Origin: JBHIBA01 sp046758845
GTDB lineage: Bacteria; UBA8248; JACPRG01; G963555815
Assembly: GCA_046758845.1 (NCBI GenBank)
Contig: JBHIBA010000038.1
Span: 1-22,951 of the forward strand
Direction of reading: 5' to 3'
DNA length: 22,951 bases
Shown in pieces: positions 1 through 7,839 of the stretch (positions are counted from its first letter, which is position 1; each line of letters opens with the position of its first letter). Below the pieces are notes generated by a model. That model was given only the letters and a program-made list of their open reading frames with translations. It did not search any database and was not told the DNA's origin. Position numbers and translations under genes: made by a program.

Positions 1-2
1 TA

Positions 3-76
3 CAAAAAGCGCCCCCCGCAAAGAAGTTTCCTCTCAAATCTCCCTCGCGCCAGTGCCCAAAAAGCGCCCCCTGCAA
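3..76. repeat. Two spaced copies of a GC-rich intergenic repeat box
   Basis: A 19-base box, CAAAAAGCGCCCCCYGCAA, occurs at 3-21 (Y = C) and again at 58-76 (Y = T), 55 bases apart. The 14-base core CAAAAAGCGCCCCC recurs at 18680-18693 on the same strand and at 22934-22947 on the opposite strand, and a degenerate form lies near 7660. The second copy is preceded by AGTGCCC, as at 18680, so it looks like the end fragment of the longer hairpin element described at 18555-18696. All copies are intergenic. Confidence 0.75.
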
Positions 77-95
77 TCTCTCTCTCGAGGTGTAA

Positions 96-1466
96 ATGCC
101 TAAGGACCTTCGACAGTTCATCGAGTTCTTGGAAGAGCGGCACCCGGAAGAGGTCATCCGCATCCGGGAAGAGGTCGATCCCCTTTTCGGCGTCTCGGGG
201 ATCCTGAGCCGCCTGGAGAAGGCGGGCAAGGACTCGGTGGTCATTTTCGAGAACGTAAAGGGATCGGACATCCCGCTGGTCTCCAATGTCCATGGGACTG
301 TTCGACGCCTTCAACTGGCGCTGGGCCTCCGGGACGGTGGATTTAGAGAGTTCCTCCAGGAATACGGTGAGCGCGAGAGCCACCCAATCGCTCCGAGGAA
401 GGTCGAAACCGGCCCCGTCAGAGAGGTCGTCCTGAAGGGGGGGGACGTGGACCTGGGGGTGCTTCCGATTTGCACGTACCACGAAAAAGATGCGGGCCCT
501 TACATCACAGCCGGTCTGGGCGTCACGCGGGACCCCGAAACGGACGTCAACAACGTGGGCATCTACCGCTTGATGTTGAAAGGCCGAGATCGCCTCAGCG
601 TTTTCATCTCTGCGACCTCTCACGCCTATGGCATCTGCCGGTATTACGAAGACCGCGATCTCCCCATGCCCATCGCCATCGTTCTCGGACACCATCCTGG
701 CTTTTTCCTGGGCTGCATGAGCTTCACCCCTTATGACGTGGACGAATTTCACGTCGCCGGGGGGATTCTTCAGGAGCCCGTGGAGATGGTTCCCTGCGAG
801 ACCCTCCCGCTGGAGGTCCCGGCCTATGCCGAGATCGTCCTGGAAGGTGAGATCCTGCCGCACGTCCGGGAGGAAGAAGCCCCCTTCGGCGAGTACCCGG
901 GGACGTACGGCCCAAAAAGGATGAGCCCCGTCCTTGAGGTCAAGTGTATGACGATGCGCAAAGCCCCGCTCTATGAAGACGCCTTCCCTGCGCACCCGGA
1001 CCACCTCCTGTTGGCGGGCGTGACGCGCTCCAGCTTTATTCTGAAGACTGTGAGGATTGCCTGCCCGACGGTTCGAGCCGTTCACATGCCCCCTTCGGGG
1101 AGGTGCCGGTTTGTTTGCTACGTGGCCATCGAGAAGATGATTGAAGGGGAGGCGAAGCAGGCGGCGATGGCGGCCTTCGTGGCGGACCCGTTTTTGAAGT
1201 TCGCCGTGGTCGTGGATGAAGACGTGGACATCACAAAGGACAGCGAGGTGATGCACGCCATCGCGACGCGCGTCCGGGCCGACCGGGACATCTTCATGGC
1301 CACGCACGCCAAAGGCTCACCCCTGGATACGGCGTCTTACGACCCGCCTGGGGGCTCGCACATTGTGACGAAGACGGGGATCGACGCCACGCGCAAGCCG
1401 GGCTATCCCGAGGAGGTCCGCGTTCCGGGGGAGGAGACCATCGACCTCGGCCGGTATCTACCGTGA
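96..1466 (+). CDS. UbiD-family decarboxylase
   Basis: This is a UbiD-family (de)carboxylase of 456 residues, a usual length for the family. These enzymes use prenylated FMN to decarboxylate, or sometimes carboxylate, aromatic and alpha,beta-unsaturated acids in the cytoplasm. Family marks are NNVGIYR near residues 152-158 (cofactor and metal region), PFGEYPGTYG from residue 263 with the conserved Glu266, VVVDEDVDI followed by AIATRVRADRD in the C-terminal part, and PPGGSHIVTKTGIDAT near the end. The ATG is preceded by GAGG at a normal distance. No UbiX-type prenyltransferase lies in the window, so the cofactor must be made elsewhere. The substrate is unknown. The nearby molybdenum hydroxylase, CoA ligase and crotonase fit aromatic acid metabolism better than ubiquinone synthesis, so I give no symbol. 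The family call is firm. Confidence 0.93.
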   Translation: MPKDLRQFIEFLEERHPEEVIRIREEVDPLFGVSGILSRLEKAGKDSVVIFENVKGSDIPLVSNVHGTVRRLQLALGLRDGGFREFLQEYGERESHPIAPRKVETGPVREVVLKGGDVDLGVLPICTYHEKDAGPYITAGLGVTRDPETDVNNVGIYRLMLKGRDRLSVFISATSHAYGICRYYEDRDLPMPIAIVLGHHPGFFLGCMSFTPYDVDEFHVAGGILQEPVEMVPCETLPLEVPAYAEIVLEGEILPHVREEEAPFGEYPGTYGPKRMSPVLEVKCMTMRKAPLYEDAFPAHPDHLLLAGVTRSSFILKTVRIACPTVRAVHMPPSGRCRFVCYVAIEKMIEGEAKQAAMAAFVADPFLKFAVVVDEDVDITKDSEVMHAIATRVRADRDIFMATHAKGSPLDTASYDPPGGSHIVTKTGIDATRKPGYPEEVRVPGEETIDLGRYLP

Positions 1467-1646
1467 GGTCTTATCTCTTCGCTAGGCTCTTACCGAAGGC
1501 ATTAGGCAAGTGCCTCCTTTGAAGGAGACCGCTGGGAACCAGTATGTCCCATGGCCGCAGGAATCCCCTCACCTGAACGATTTTGTGACCAAACGCCGAA
1601 GTCCGAAAAGGTAAAAGGGTTATTTTTCTCTCTCATTCCTCGGAAA
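1467..1646. other. Gene-free spacer with clustered palindromes
   Basis: No open reading frame here looks real. The stretch 1504-1551 holds three adjoining inverted repeats: AGGCA/TGCCT (1504-1515), CTCCTT/AAGGAG (1514-1527) and TGGGA/TCCCA (1533-1551). CTCTTACC at about 1488 could pair with GGTAAAAG near 1610 to close a domain of about 125 nt. A T-rich run follows (TATTTTTCTCTCTC from 1621). This could be a small structured RNA or leader, but I recognise no RNA family and the hairpins are short. Confidence 0.3.
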
Positions 1647-1675
1647 TTGTTGGATCATTCACTTTATGCTAGCAT
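1647..1675 (+). promoter_or_regulatory. Possible sigma-70 promoter for the patatin gene
   Basis: TTGTTG (1647-1652) and TAGCAT (1670-1675) are separated by 17 bases in an AT-rich stretch about 90 bases before the preferred patatin start. Each box matches the consensus at four of six positions, so this is only a candidate. Its position fits a gene transcribed independently of the upstream UbiD gene. Confidence 0.35.
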
Positions 1676-1767
1676 CTAGGAACGAGCAGCGGCGTTTCTT
1701 TGTTCGGCCCATGTGGCTCCGAAAATCCACGGACGCCTGCGGCAATACCCTGCGTGGAGGACAAAAC

Positions 1768-3300
1768 ATGCCCAAGAGCAAAATCAATGTTGTTCTGGAG
1801 GGTGGGGGAATTAAGGGCATTGCTCTCGTGGGCGCTTTGGAAGCTCTCTCGCACGACGAACGGTTCGAGATTGCCGGTATCGGCGGCACATCTGCAGGCG
1901 CAATCGTTGCAACATTATTTGCCGCCGGCGTCCCCATGAGCGACTTAAAGGATGAACTTTATAGAGGGTTCAGTGAATTCCTTACGACAAAAAGCAGACT
2001 TACACAACTGAAGAACCTTTACTTCAAATTCGGCTTACATGAAACTGCCCGTTTTAGAGATTGGATCCGAAATTTATTAGCCAAATATGAAGTATCTACA
2101 TTTGACGATGTCTTTCAAGCTGCAAAAGTCTCCGATCTTGCCATTGTCGCTACGAATGTCCGGGCACGCCAATATTCTGTTTATAGACCGGGTGCTTCCT
2201 CAACGCCGGACTTGGCCGACGCCGTAATTAGATCCATGTCCCTTCCTTTTTTCTTCGTCCCTTCCTTTGCTGACGACTCTTATTACGTTGACGGCGGGAT
2301 CGTGAGTAACTACCCGTTCTGGCTATTTGAGAACAGCGACCATCCAACAGTTGGGATAAGGCTTCGGCAACAAGGACAATCGAATCCCCCGATCCGCTCT
2401 CTCTTCGCATATGTTGTGGCCCTTGTAGAGACAATGTGGCTCTCTCATGATAAAGAACAAAGAGGTAAACCAGAGTACTTTAAGACCATCCACGTTGAGA
2501 TACCCGCAGAGATTTCGTCAACAGATTTCGATATTGGGAAAGTTGAGCGTGAAAATCTCTATTTCCGAGGCAAAGATGCAGTAAGAGAAGCAGATCTTGT
2601 TTGGATAACGCGAATTCCCAGAGGCGGGATTTCTTTTCAGGAAGAACATAGTGATTTGTTGTTGGAGGAAATAGGAAGAGCAGGGCAAAACCTCTACGCA
2701 AATTTAAGAGGGAGCAAGAAAAAGGAATATGATTATTATAAGGTTATTTGCACGGTAGAAAAGGACGGTACACAGAGATACTTCACAAAGGCAAAGCTAA
2801 AAAACCTGGATGCGAGACCACTGAATTTTTTGGGTGAGGGAATATGGCCGATCAATAACGAGAAAATAGGGATTCTAGATATGGACTTTCAATTTGGGCG
2901 AGAGTCGAACGCTTCCTTTTTGCCAATAAAGAGCACACGACAGGAGAAGCTGGGTCTTATTCTGTTCATTCCCCCGATTCCCCCGGGGGAAAGTCGGGAA
3001 ATAAGTTGGTCTTACAAGCTGCCGGCGGAGCTAGTTGAATTCGTGCGCAGTGGGAAGACAGAGGAATTTTGGGTCAGTTTGGAGAGTGACGGGGTGATTC
3101 GTGAAATGACTTTCGATATCTTATTGAACCCACTGCTTGGTGAACTGGTAACTGTAGACTATATAGGCCAGACAAGTGTTGAAAATAGAAGACCACTCGG
3201 GGAAATAGATTCACCCACCGGATACAGAAGATACTCTTGGAGAGCAACGGAGATTCAGGACCGGGTCGGTGAGATCAAGCTCCACGCTCGTCTAAAATAA
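1768..3300 (+). CDS. Patatin-like phospholipase with unrecognised C-terminal domain
   Basis: This is a patatin-type serine hydrolase (lipid acyl hydrolase) of 510 residues. The oxyanion loop is EGGGIKG (11-17), the nucleophile elbow GTSAG has Ser42, and the second half of the catalytic dyad is Asp175 in DGG, so all key residues are present. The patatin fold appears to end near residue 310. Residues from about 322 to 510 form a second part rich in alternating hydrophobic residues, probably beta-rich, which I do not recognise. I prefer the ATG at 1768 because GGAGG precedes it and the protein then opens directly with the patatin fold. An in-frame ATG at 1666 would add 34 unconvincing residues. 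The gene is much AT-richer than its neighbours: 2701-2760 holds 18 G+C of 60, against 38 of 60 at 6121-6180. That suggests horizontal acquisition. No signal peptide is seen. Patatins act as phospholipases, and some act as membrane-attacking defence effectors, but no cyclase or other partner gene is next to this one. Confidence 0.88.
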   Translation: MPKSKINVVLEGGGIKGIALVGALEALSHDERFEIAGIGGTSAGAIVATLFAAGVPMSDLKDELYRGFSEFLTTKSRLTQLKNLYFKFGLHETARFRDWIRNLLAKYEVSTFDDVFQAAKVSDLAIVATNVRARQYSVYRPGASSTPDLADAVIRSMSLPFFFVPSFADDSYYVDGGIVSNYPFWLFENSDHPTVGIRLRQQGQSNPPIRSLFAYVVALVETMWLSHDKEQRGKPEYFKTIHVEIPAEISSTDFDIGKVERENLYFRGKDAVREADLVWITRIPRGGISFQEEHSDLLLEEIGRAGQNLYANLRGSKKKEYDYYKVICTVEKDGTQRYFTKAKLKNLDARPLNFLGEGIWPINNEKIGILDMDFQFGRESNASFLPIKSTRQEKLGLILFIPPIPPGESREISWSYKLPAELVEFVRSGKTEEFWVSLESDGVIREMTFDILLNPLLGELVTVDYIGQTSVENRRPLGEIDSPTGYRRYSWRATEIQDRVGEIKLHARLK

Positions 3301-3535
3301 GCTCGGAGCGGATATGGGGACCTTCCTTTAACCGGACTGCCCCGTTCCCTTGCCACCCATAATCGACACTCCTCAGTCTTGAGCTCAACTCATCTTTGGA
3401 CCTTTAATATACGTTCTCCGGGACGGTTAATCAAGAGTTGGTGCGCTGAAATTATTGAGAAAACGAGCCGCGGAGGCGACCCATCAGAATAAAGGGGAAG
3501 GGATGAGGACCACCGATCCTGGCCCCTGGTCATCG
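3301..3535. other. Short convergent spacer
   Basis: This spacer lies between the ends of two convergent genes (patatin on + and the B subunit on -). I see no strong hairpin followed by a T-run on either strand. The best candidate is a 5-bp GACCA/TGGTC pair near 3508-3532, which is weak. Termination here may be Rho-dependent or not visible by eye. Confidence 0.4.
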
Positions 3536-5233
3536 CTATCCTCGTCTTTTTCGAGTTGGATGCCAATTGATCGTCAAGTCATCGTTGAGGACGACGCCGT
3601 AGTGACGCTCGGCCGCCTCGCGGCTGATGTATTCGTTCACCACGTCCTGGCGCACAAGCTCCGGGTCCCGCTCCGTGGGGGAATAGAAGCCCCCCCCGCC
3701 CGGCAAATTCAGCGTGACTTCCCCGTCGGGATGAAGCTCGTATTTCTTCTTGGAGTGCAGAGACTCTCCCGTTGACAGGGCCAGGCTTCCCGCCTCGCCG
3801 TCCATGCCGCCGGCCGCGCCCTTGGCCGGGTGATGGAACCGGTCGTACATGGGCGAGTGGTGGATGGGCGTCGTCGTCCTGGGCTTGAGCCCGATGCTCT
3901 GCCCCAATCCGCCCCGGAATTTGCCCGGCCCGCCGGAATCCCGCCGCAGCTCCTTGCGCGTGAAGAGAATGGGGAGAACGTTTTCCATGATCTCCACGGG
4001 CGTCCCCTGGACCCCGCTGGGGAAGGCCGTAGCGGAGAGGCCGTCGGAGGTGGGCCGCGCCCCGGTCCCCCCCGAAGAGAAAAAGATGTAGCTGAAAGTC
4101 TTGCCCTTCAGGTCCGTGCCGGCAAGCTGCGTGAGCCAGAGTCCGGTGGAGCCTTCAGCCAGGACCCTGTCCGGGATGGCCTTGGACAGCGCGTCGAAGA
4201 TGACCGCCGCCACGAAGTGTCCCAGGATGTGCCGAGCGCCGACAGGGGCGGGATGCCTTGGGTTGAGGATGCACCCTTCCGGGACGGACATGGTGATGGG
4301 CAGGAAGCTCCCTTCGTTGTTTGGGATCTGTGAGCCGACGGCGCACTTCACGGTATAGGCGCAGTAGGCGTAGGTGTAGTTCAGAACGACGTTGATCCCC
4401 CAGGCGCTCTGGGGCGAGGTCCCCTGGAAGTCGCAGTGAATTCCGCCGTCTTTGGCCGTCAGGGCCACGGCCAGGCGGATGGGTTCGTCGAAGCCGTCGG
4501 CCATGACTTCTCCCGGGTAGACGCCTTCGGGGATTTCGCGGATGGCGCGGCGCATGGCGGTCTCGGATCGGTCCAGGATGATCTCCCCGATAGGGTCTAT
4601 CGAGTCGATCCCGGCCTCCTCCATGAACTGGACGAGCTTGGCGCCCCCCACCTCGTTGGCCGCCACTTGCGCATAGATGTCGCCGATGACCTCGTCCGGC
4701 ATCCGGACGTTGGCGCGGATCATGGATTCCAGCTGGCGGTTGGGCTCTCCGGCATCGACGAACTTCATGACGGGAATGAAGAGTCCTTCTTCATATCGGT
4801 CCCTGGCCTCCGCCCCCAGGGGGCGGCCGCCGAAGTCGCAGGTGTGGCACGTGGAAGCGAAGAAGGTGGTCAGCCTTCCGCGATAGAAGACGGGAGTGAA
4901 GATGGTCACGTCGTTCACGTGACCCGAGACCATCCAGGGATCGTTGGTGATGATGTGGTCCCCCGGCCGGTAAGTGTCCAGGGGATAATGCTTCAGGAAA
5001 TGCTTGGCCGCCGTGGCCATGGAGTTGATGTGGCCGGGCGTCCCGGTGGCGGCCTGAGCCAACATGCGGCCCTTGGTATCGAACATGCCAGCCGAGAGAT
5101 CTCCGGCCTCCCGGACCACCGTTGTGAAGGACGCGTTCACCAGGGCCGCGGCCTGTTCATCCACGATGGAAATCAGGCGGTTCCAGATGACCTCCAGGCG
5201 GATGGGATCGATCTCGGTCGTGACGCCCCTCAT
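3536..5233 (-). CDS. Hydantoinase B/oxoprolinase family subunit
   Basis: This is the B subunit of a hydantoinase/oxoprolinase-type enzyme, 565 residues, close to the family norm. With the A subunit it would form a cytoplasmic ATP-dependent amide-ring hydrolase (N-methylhydantoinase, 5-oxoprolinase) or a related carboxylase of the acetone/acetophenone type. Family marks are the N-terminal DPIRLEVIWNRL, the metal/active-site region around NDPW (97-100) with His105 and Asp108, ASTCHTCDFGG with His130, VPEGCILNPRHPAPVGARH, and the C-terminal SGGPGKFRGGLGQ and LNLPGGGGFYSP. The ATG overlaps the TGA of the upstream A gene (ATGA) and has a clear GGAGG ribosome site inside that gene, so the two are translationally coupled. 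The substrate cannot be told from the sequence. Confidence 0.92.
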   Translation of the reverse strand: MRGVTTEIDPIRLEVIWNRLISIVDEQAAALVNASFTTVVREAGDLSAGMFDTKGRMLAQAATGTPGHINSMATAAKHFLKHYPLDTYRPGDHIITNDPWMVSGHVNDVTIFTPVFYRGRLTTFFASTCHTCDFGGRPLGAEARDRYEEGLFIPVMKFVDAGEPNRQLESMIRANVRMPDEVIGDIYAQVAANEVGGAKLVQFMEEAGIDSIDPIGEIILDRSETAMRRAIREIPEGVYPGEVMADGFDEPIRLAVALTAKDGGIHCDFQGTSPQSAWGINVVLNYTYAYCAYTVKCAVGSQIPNNEGSFLPITMSVPEGCILNPRHPAPVGARHILGHFVAAVIFDALSKAIPDRVLAEGSTGLWLTQLAGTDLKGKTFSYIFFSSGGTGARPTSDGLSATAFPSGVQGTPVEIMENVLPILFTRKELRRDSGGPGKFRGGLGQSIGLKPRTTTPIHHSPMYDRFHHPAKGAAGGMDGEAGSLALSTGESLHSKKKYELHPDGEVTLNLPGGGGFYSPTERDPELVRQDVVNEYISREAAERHYGVVLNDDLTINWHPTRKRRG

Positions 5234-7335
5234 GATTTCCTCCGGAGCACGACGTTATAAAACTCGTCCACCTGCGCGTCCCACCCGGGCGAGAGGACCA
5301 CGGTGGATTCCGATTCCTCGACGATTGCCGGCCCCCGGATGCTCATGCCCGGCGCGAAGCGGAGCCGGTCGTAGATGTCGCATTCCCTCTTTTCTTCCCA
5401 GGCGGGGAAGTAAACGGGGCGCGCGCCTTTTTTCACACTCTCGGACTGGGCTGCCGCTCCGTTGGTGGGCCGGAGGTCCAGCTCGGGCGTCCCGCCGGAA
5501 GCCACCAGCCGCCAGTTGAGAGTCTCCACCGGGACGTTCGGTCCCAGCCGCTGGTAGATGGCCTTGTACGTTCGTTCGAAGTTCTTACGGATTTCCTGAA
5601 GGCTCCCGGAGGAAAGCCCCCCGGCCGGGACGGGAACCTGGATTTCGTATCCCTGGCCTTCGTACCGCATGTCGGCGGAGCGCAAAAACGTCATCTGGTC
5701 TCCGGCGACGCCCGATCGTTCCAGCAAGGCGCGACCCTCGGCTTCCATCTCCCGGAAAATCGCGTTCAACAGACCGAGGTCCAGGGAGTCGAGCTTCATG
5801 ATCTTCGTCCGGACGAAATCGAAGGAAATGGGGGCCGTGAGCATCCCGAGCGCCGAGAGCGTCCCCGCCCCCGGAGGGCTGATGATCGTATCGATGCGCA
5901 GCTTTTCCGCCACGTGCGCGGCGTGGATGGGTCCTGCTCCGCCGAAGGCCATCAGGGCGTACTGCTGGACGTCTTTGCCCTTTTCGATTCCGTGGATCCG
6001 CGCGGCGTTGGCCATGTTCTCGTTGACCACCTCGTGGATGCCCCAGGCCGTCTGAAGCCTTTCCAGGCCAAGGGTCTGGGCCAGACGGTCCACCGCGGAG
6101 TTAGCCGCCCCGAGTTCCAGGTCCATCTCTCCGCCCAGGAAGAAGTCCGGATTCAGGTAGCCCAGGAGCAGGTCGGCGTCGGTCACGGTCGGCTCTGCGC
6201 CTCCTCGTCCGTAGCAGGCGGGGCCGGGGTTAGCGCCCGCGCTCTCGGGTCCGACCTTCAGCAGGCCCAGCTCGTCCACGTGGGCGATGCTCCCGCCCCC
6301 TGCGCCGATTTCGATCATGTCGATGACGGGCACCTTGACGGGAAGCCCGCTGCCTTTCTTGAACTGATAGACGCGGGCCACCTCGAACTCGGTCACCGTG
6401 GAAGGCCTTCCCTCCTCGACGAAGCACGTCTTGGCCGTCGTGCCCCCCATGTCGAAGGAGATGAGCCGGTTGAGGTTCAGTTGCTTGCCGTAGTAAGCGG
6501 CCGCCATGGCCCCGGCCGCCGGGCCGGACTCGATGAGGCGGACGGGGAAGACCTCGGCGGTCTCGGGCGTCGCGATGCCGCCGTTTGAGAGCATGATGTA
6601 CAGGTCTTTTTGGACCCCCTCCTCGCGAATCCGCCGGCACAGCAGATCCAGGTACGCCCTCACGATGGGGCGGACGCAGGCGTTGGCCAGGGTCGTCGAG
6701 CTCCGCTGATATTCCCGGATCTCCGGCGTCACTTCCGAGGACAGAGAGGTGACGAACCCGGCGTCCCTCTCCCGGATGAGCTCCTCCAGGCGCCGCTCGT
6801 GGGAGGGGTTCATGAAGGAGTGAAGGAGCGATATGGCTACGGTCCTGACGCCCTGTTTTTTGAGCGTTTCGATGACCTCCAGGGCGCCGCCCTCGTCCAG
6901 GGGGATGAGGACGTTCCCTTCCGGGTCGAGGCGCTCGGTCACCTCCAGCCGCAAGGCTCGGGGCGCCAGCGGTTCGGGCTTCTCCATGAAGATGTCGAAG
7001 AGGTCGTAGCGCTTTTCCGTGCCGATCTCCACGGCGTCTCGGAAACCCTTCGTTGTGATGAGGGCGGTCACAGCCCCCTTCCGCTCGATGAGGGCGTTGG
7101 TGACGAGGGTCGTCCCGTGGATGGGATGGTCGATGGCTCCCGGGGGGACGCCGTGCTCGGCCAGGACCTTGCGGAGCCCTTCGATCACTGCCTCTGCGGG
7201 GGATTCCGGGGTGGTCAGGACCTTCCCCACATACGTCTTACGCTCCTCCAGGTCCAGGAGGACCACGTCGGTGAAGGTCCCGCCGATATCCACGCCGAGC
7301 CGGTACCGGTAATCGTCCGCTGCATTGGGGCTCAA
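5230..7335 (-). CDS. Hydantoinase A/oxoprolinase family subunit
   Basis: This is the A (ATP-binding) subunit of a hydantoinase/oxoprolinase or acetone-carboxylase-like enzyme. The ASKHA-type phosphate loop is RLGVDIGGTFTDVVLLD at the N terminus and a second glycine motif, DMGGTTAK, lies near residue 293. Other family marks are HGTTLVTNALIERKG, SSEVTPEIREYQR and the C-terminal MRYEGQGYEI. The start is chosen as TTG at 7335, with AGAGG upstream, giving 701 residues, normal for the family. The frame is open further up, to ATG codons at 7407 and 7461. The first sits on a TATATAAT box with no ribosome site, and the second has no ribosome site either. The B subunit follows with a 4-base overlap. 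The gene is divergent from the amidohydrolase operon. The family is firm, the substrate unknown, and the start moderately sure. Confidence 0.9.
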   Translation of the reverse strand: MSPNAADDYRYRLGVDIGGTFTDVVLLDLEERKTYVGKVLTTPESPAEAVIEGLRKVLAEHGVPPGAIDHPIHGTTLVTNALIERKGAVTALITTKGFRDAVEIGTEKRYDLFDIFMEKPEPLAPRALRLEVTERLDPEGNVLIPLDEGGALEVIETLKKQGVRTVAISLLHSFMNPSHERRLEELIRERDAGFVTSLSSEVTPEIREYQRSSTTLANACVRPIVRAYLDLLCRRIREEGVQKDLYIMLSNGGIATPETAEVFPVRLIESGPAAGAMAAAYYGKQLNLNRLISFDMGGTTAKTCFVEEGRPSTVTEFEVARVYQFKKGSGLPVKVPVIDMIEIGAGGGSIAHVDELGLLKVGPESAGANPGPACYGRGGAEPTVTDADLLLGYLNPDFFLGGEMDLELGAANSAVDRLAQTLGLERLQTAWGIHEVVNENMANAARIHGIEKGKDVQQYALMAFGGAGPIHAAHVAEKLRIDTIISPPGAGTLSALGMLTAPISFDFVRTKIMKLDSLDLGLLNAIFREMEAEGRALLERSGVAGDQMTFLRSADMRYEGQGYEIQVPVPAGGLSSGSLQEIRKNFERTYKAIYQRLGPNVPVETLNWRLVASGGTPELDLRPTNGAAAQSESVKKGARPVYFPAWEEKRECDIYDRLRFAPGMSIRGPAIVEESESTVVLSPGWDAQVDEFYNVVLRRKS

Positions 7336-7387
7336 TTGCGGCCTCTGCAAAGTCGTGAGAGATAAAAACGGGATTCCGCCATCAACC

Positions 7388-7399
7388 CTCAGACCTGAG
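7388..7399. promoter_or_regulatory. Small palindrome just downstream of the hydantoinase promoter
   Basis: CTCAG-AC-CTGAG is a perfect 12-base inverted repeat placed at about +2 to +14 relative to the predicted transcription start of the hydantoinase operon. Its position suits a repressor site, but it is short and no regulator gene is in the window. Confidence 0.3.
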
Positions 7400-7407
7400 A
7401 AGCTCAT

Positions 7408-7436
7408 TATATACGGGCGGGCGGAGAATTCGGCAA
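7408..7436 (-). promoter_or_regulatory. Predicted sigma-70 promoter of the hydantoinase operon
   Basis: Read on the minus strand, TTGCCG (7436-7431) is followed after 17 bases by TATATA (7413-7408), which runs on into TATAAT (7411-7406). This is the most consensus-like -10 region in the window. It would start a transcript near 7401, giving a leader of about 65 nt before the TTG at 7335. It also argues against the ATG at 7407 as the start codon, because that codon overlaps the -10 box. Confidence 0.55.
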
Positions 7437-7461
7437 GCCTCCCGCCCTCGGGGTCCCCCAT

Positions 7462-7725
7462 CTGCCGAAGCGGACCCCAGCGGGGTCAGACCGGAGAAGA
7501 ACTGAGCGGCAAGGAGAAGCTTCACGCCCAAGCGGGCGGACGCGCGGCGTCAGGTTTCCGCACTTGCGTGCCTGGTCAATCACCCCTCGGAAGGTGTGCG
7601 CTAAAGATGCAGTCTAGAAGGGAGGGACGCCCAACCGCAGCTTAGCTGGCACGCAGTGCCCAAAGGGCGTCCCCCGCGGGGGGACAAGAGTCGTCTATCA
7701 TAGAACGGCGGAGCAGGAAAAATGG
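7462..7725. other. Middle of the divergent spacer
   Basis: No convincing gene lies here. It holds a perfect GACCCC/GGGGTC hairpin with a 3-base loop (7473-7487) followed by AGACC, a pattern that resembles common REP-like repeats, and then the dispersed hairpin element at 7538-7678. The promoters and operator-like sites lie on either side. Confidence 0.5.
7538..7678 (+). repeat. Dispersed hairpin element, copy A
   Basis: This stretch of about 140 bases aligns with 18555-18696 over its whole length, at roughly three quarters identity by eye, with a few small gaps. It opens with GGACGCGCGGCGTC in both copies. It carries long-range inverted arms, GCACTTGCGTGCC (7560-7572) and GGCACGCAGTGC (7648-7659), and ends in a degenerate form of the CAAAAAGCGCCCCC box. 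It has no coding capacity. Confidence 0.65.
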
Positions 7726-7739
7726 TTTCGGCACCGAAA
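7726..7739. promoter_or_regulatory. Upstream palindrome, operator-like
   Basis: TTTCGG-CA-CCGAAA is a perfect 14-base inverted repeat ending 3 bases before the predicted -35 box of the amidohydrolase operon. This is a classical place for an activator or a second repressor dimer. Its centre is about 36 bases from the centre of the palindrome at 7762-7776. Confidence 0.45.
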
Positions 7740-7742
7740 GGC

Positions 7743-7771
7743 GTGTCAAAATTCTCAAAAACCGGTATCAT
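7743..7771 (+). promoter_or_regulatory. Predicted promoter of the amidohydrolase-molybdenum hydroxylase operon
   Basis: GTGTCA (7743-7748, four of six consensus positions) is followed after exactly 17 bases by TATCAT (7766-7771, five of six). Transcription would start near 7779, about 60 bases before the GTG start of the amidohydrolase. The -10 box is embedded in the palindrome at 7762-7776. Confidence 0.5.
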
Positions 7772-7776
7772 ACCGG
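7762..7776. promoter_or_regulatory. Operator-like palindrome over the -10 box
   Basis: CCGGTATCATACCGG is a perfect palindrome with 7-base arms around one central base. It covers the predicted -10 hexamer, so a bound dimeric regulator (for example of TetR or GntR type, inferred only from geometry) would block transcription. I found only partial look-alikes elsewhere in the window, all inside coding sequence. Confidence 0.55.
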
Positions 7777-7839
7777 GTCAGTCGGCCGGAACTTCAAGAT
7801 ACAACATCCCGCAGGCAACTTTCCTTCTGGAAACGAACC

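Noticed and set aside
1488..1620. 6S RNA
   Set aside because: Only a short CACCTGAAC stretch and scattered palindromes recall it. The overall layout cannot be confirmed by eye, so it is listed only as a possible structured RNA.
1768..3300. CBASS-type defence system built around the patatin gene
   Set aside because: No nucleotide cyclase, sensor or accessory gene is adjacent. Neighbours are metabolic genes, and the patatin motif alone does not show a defence role.
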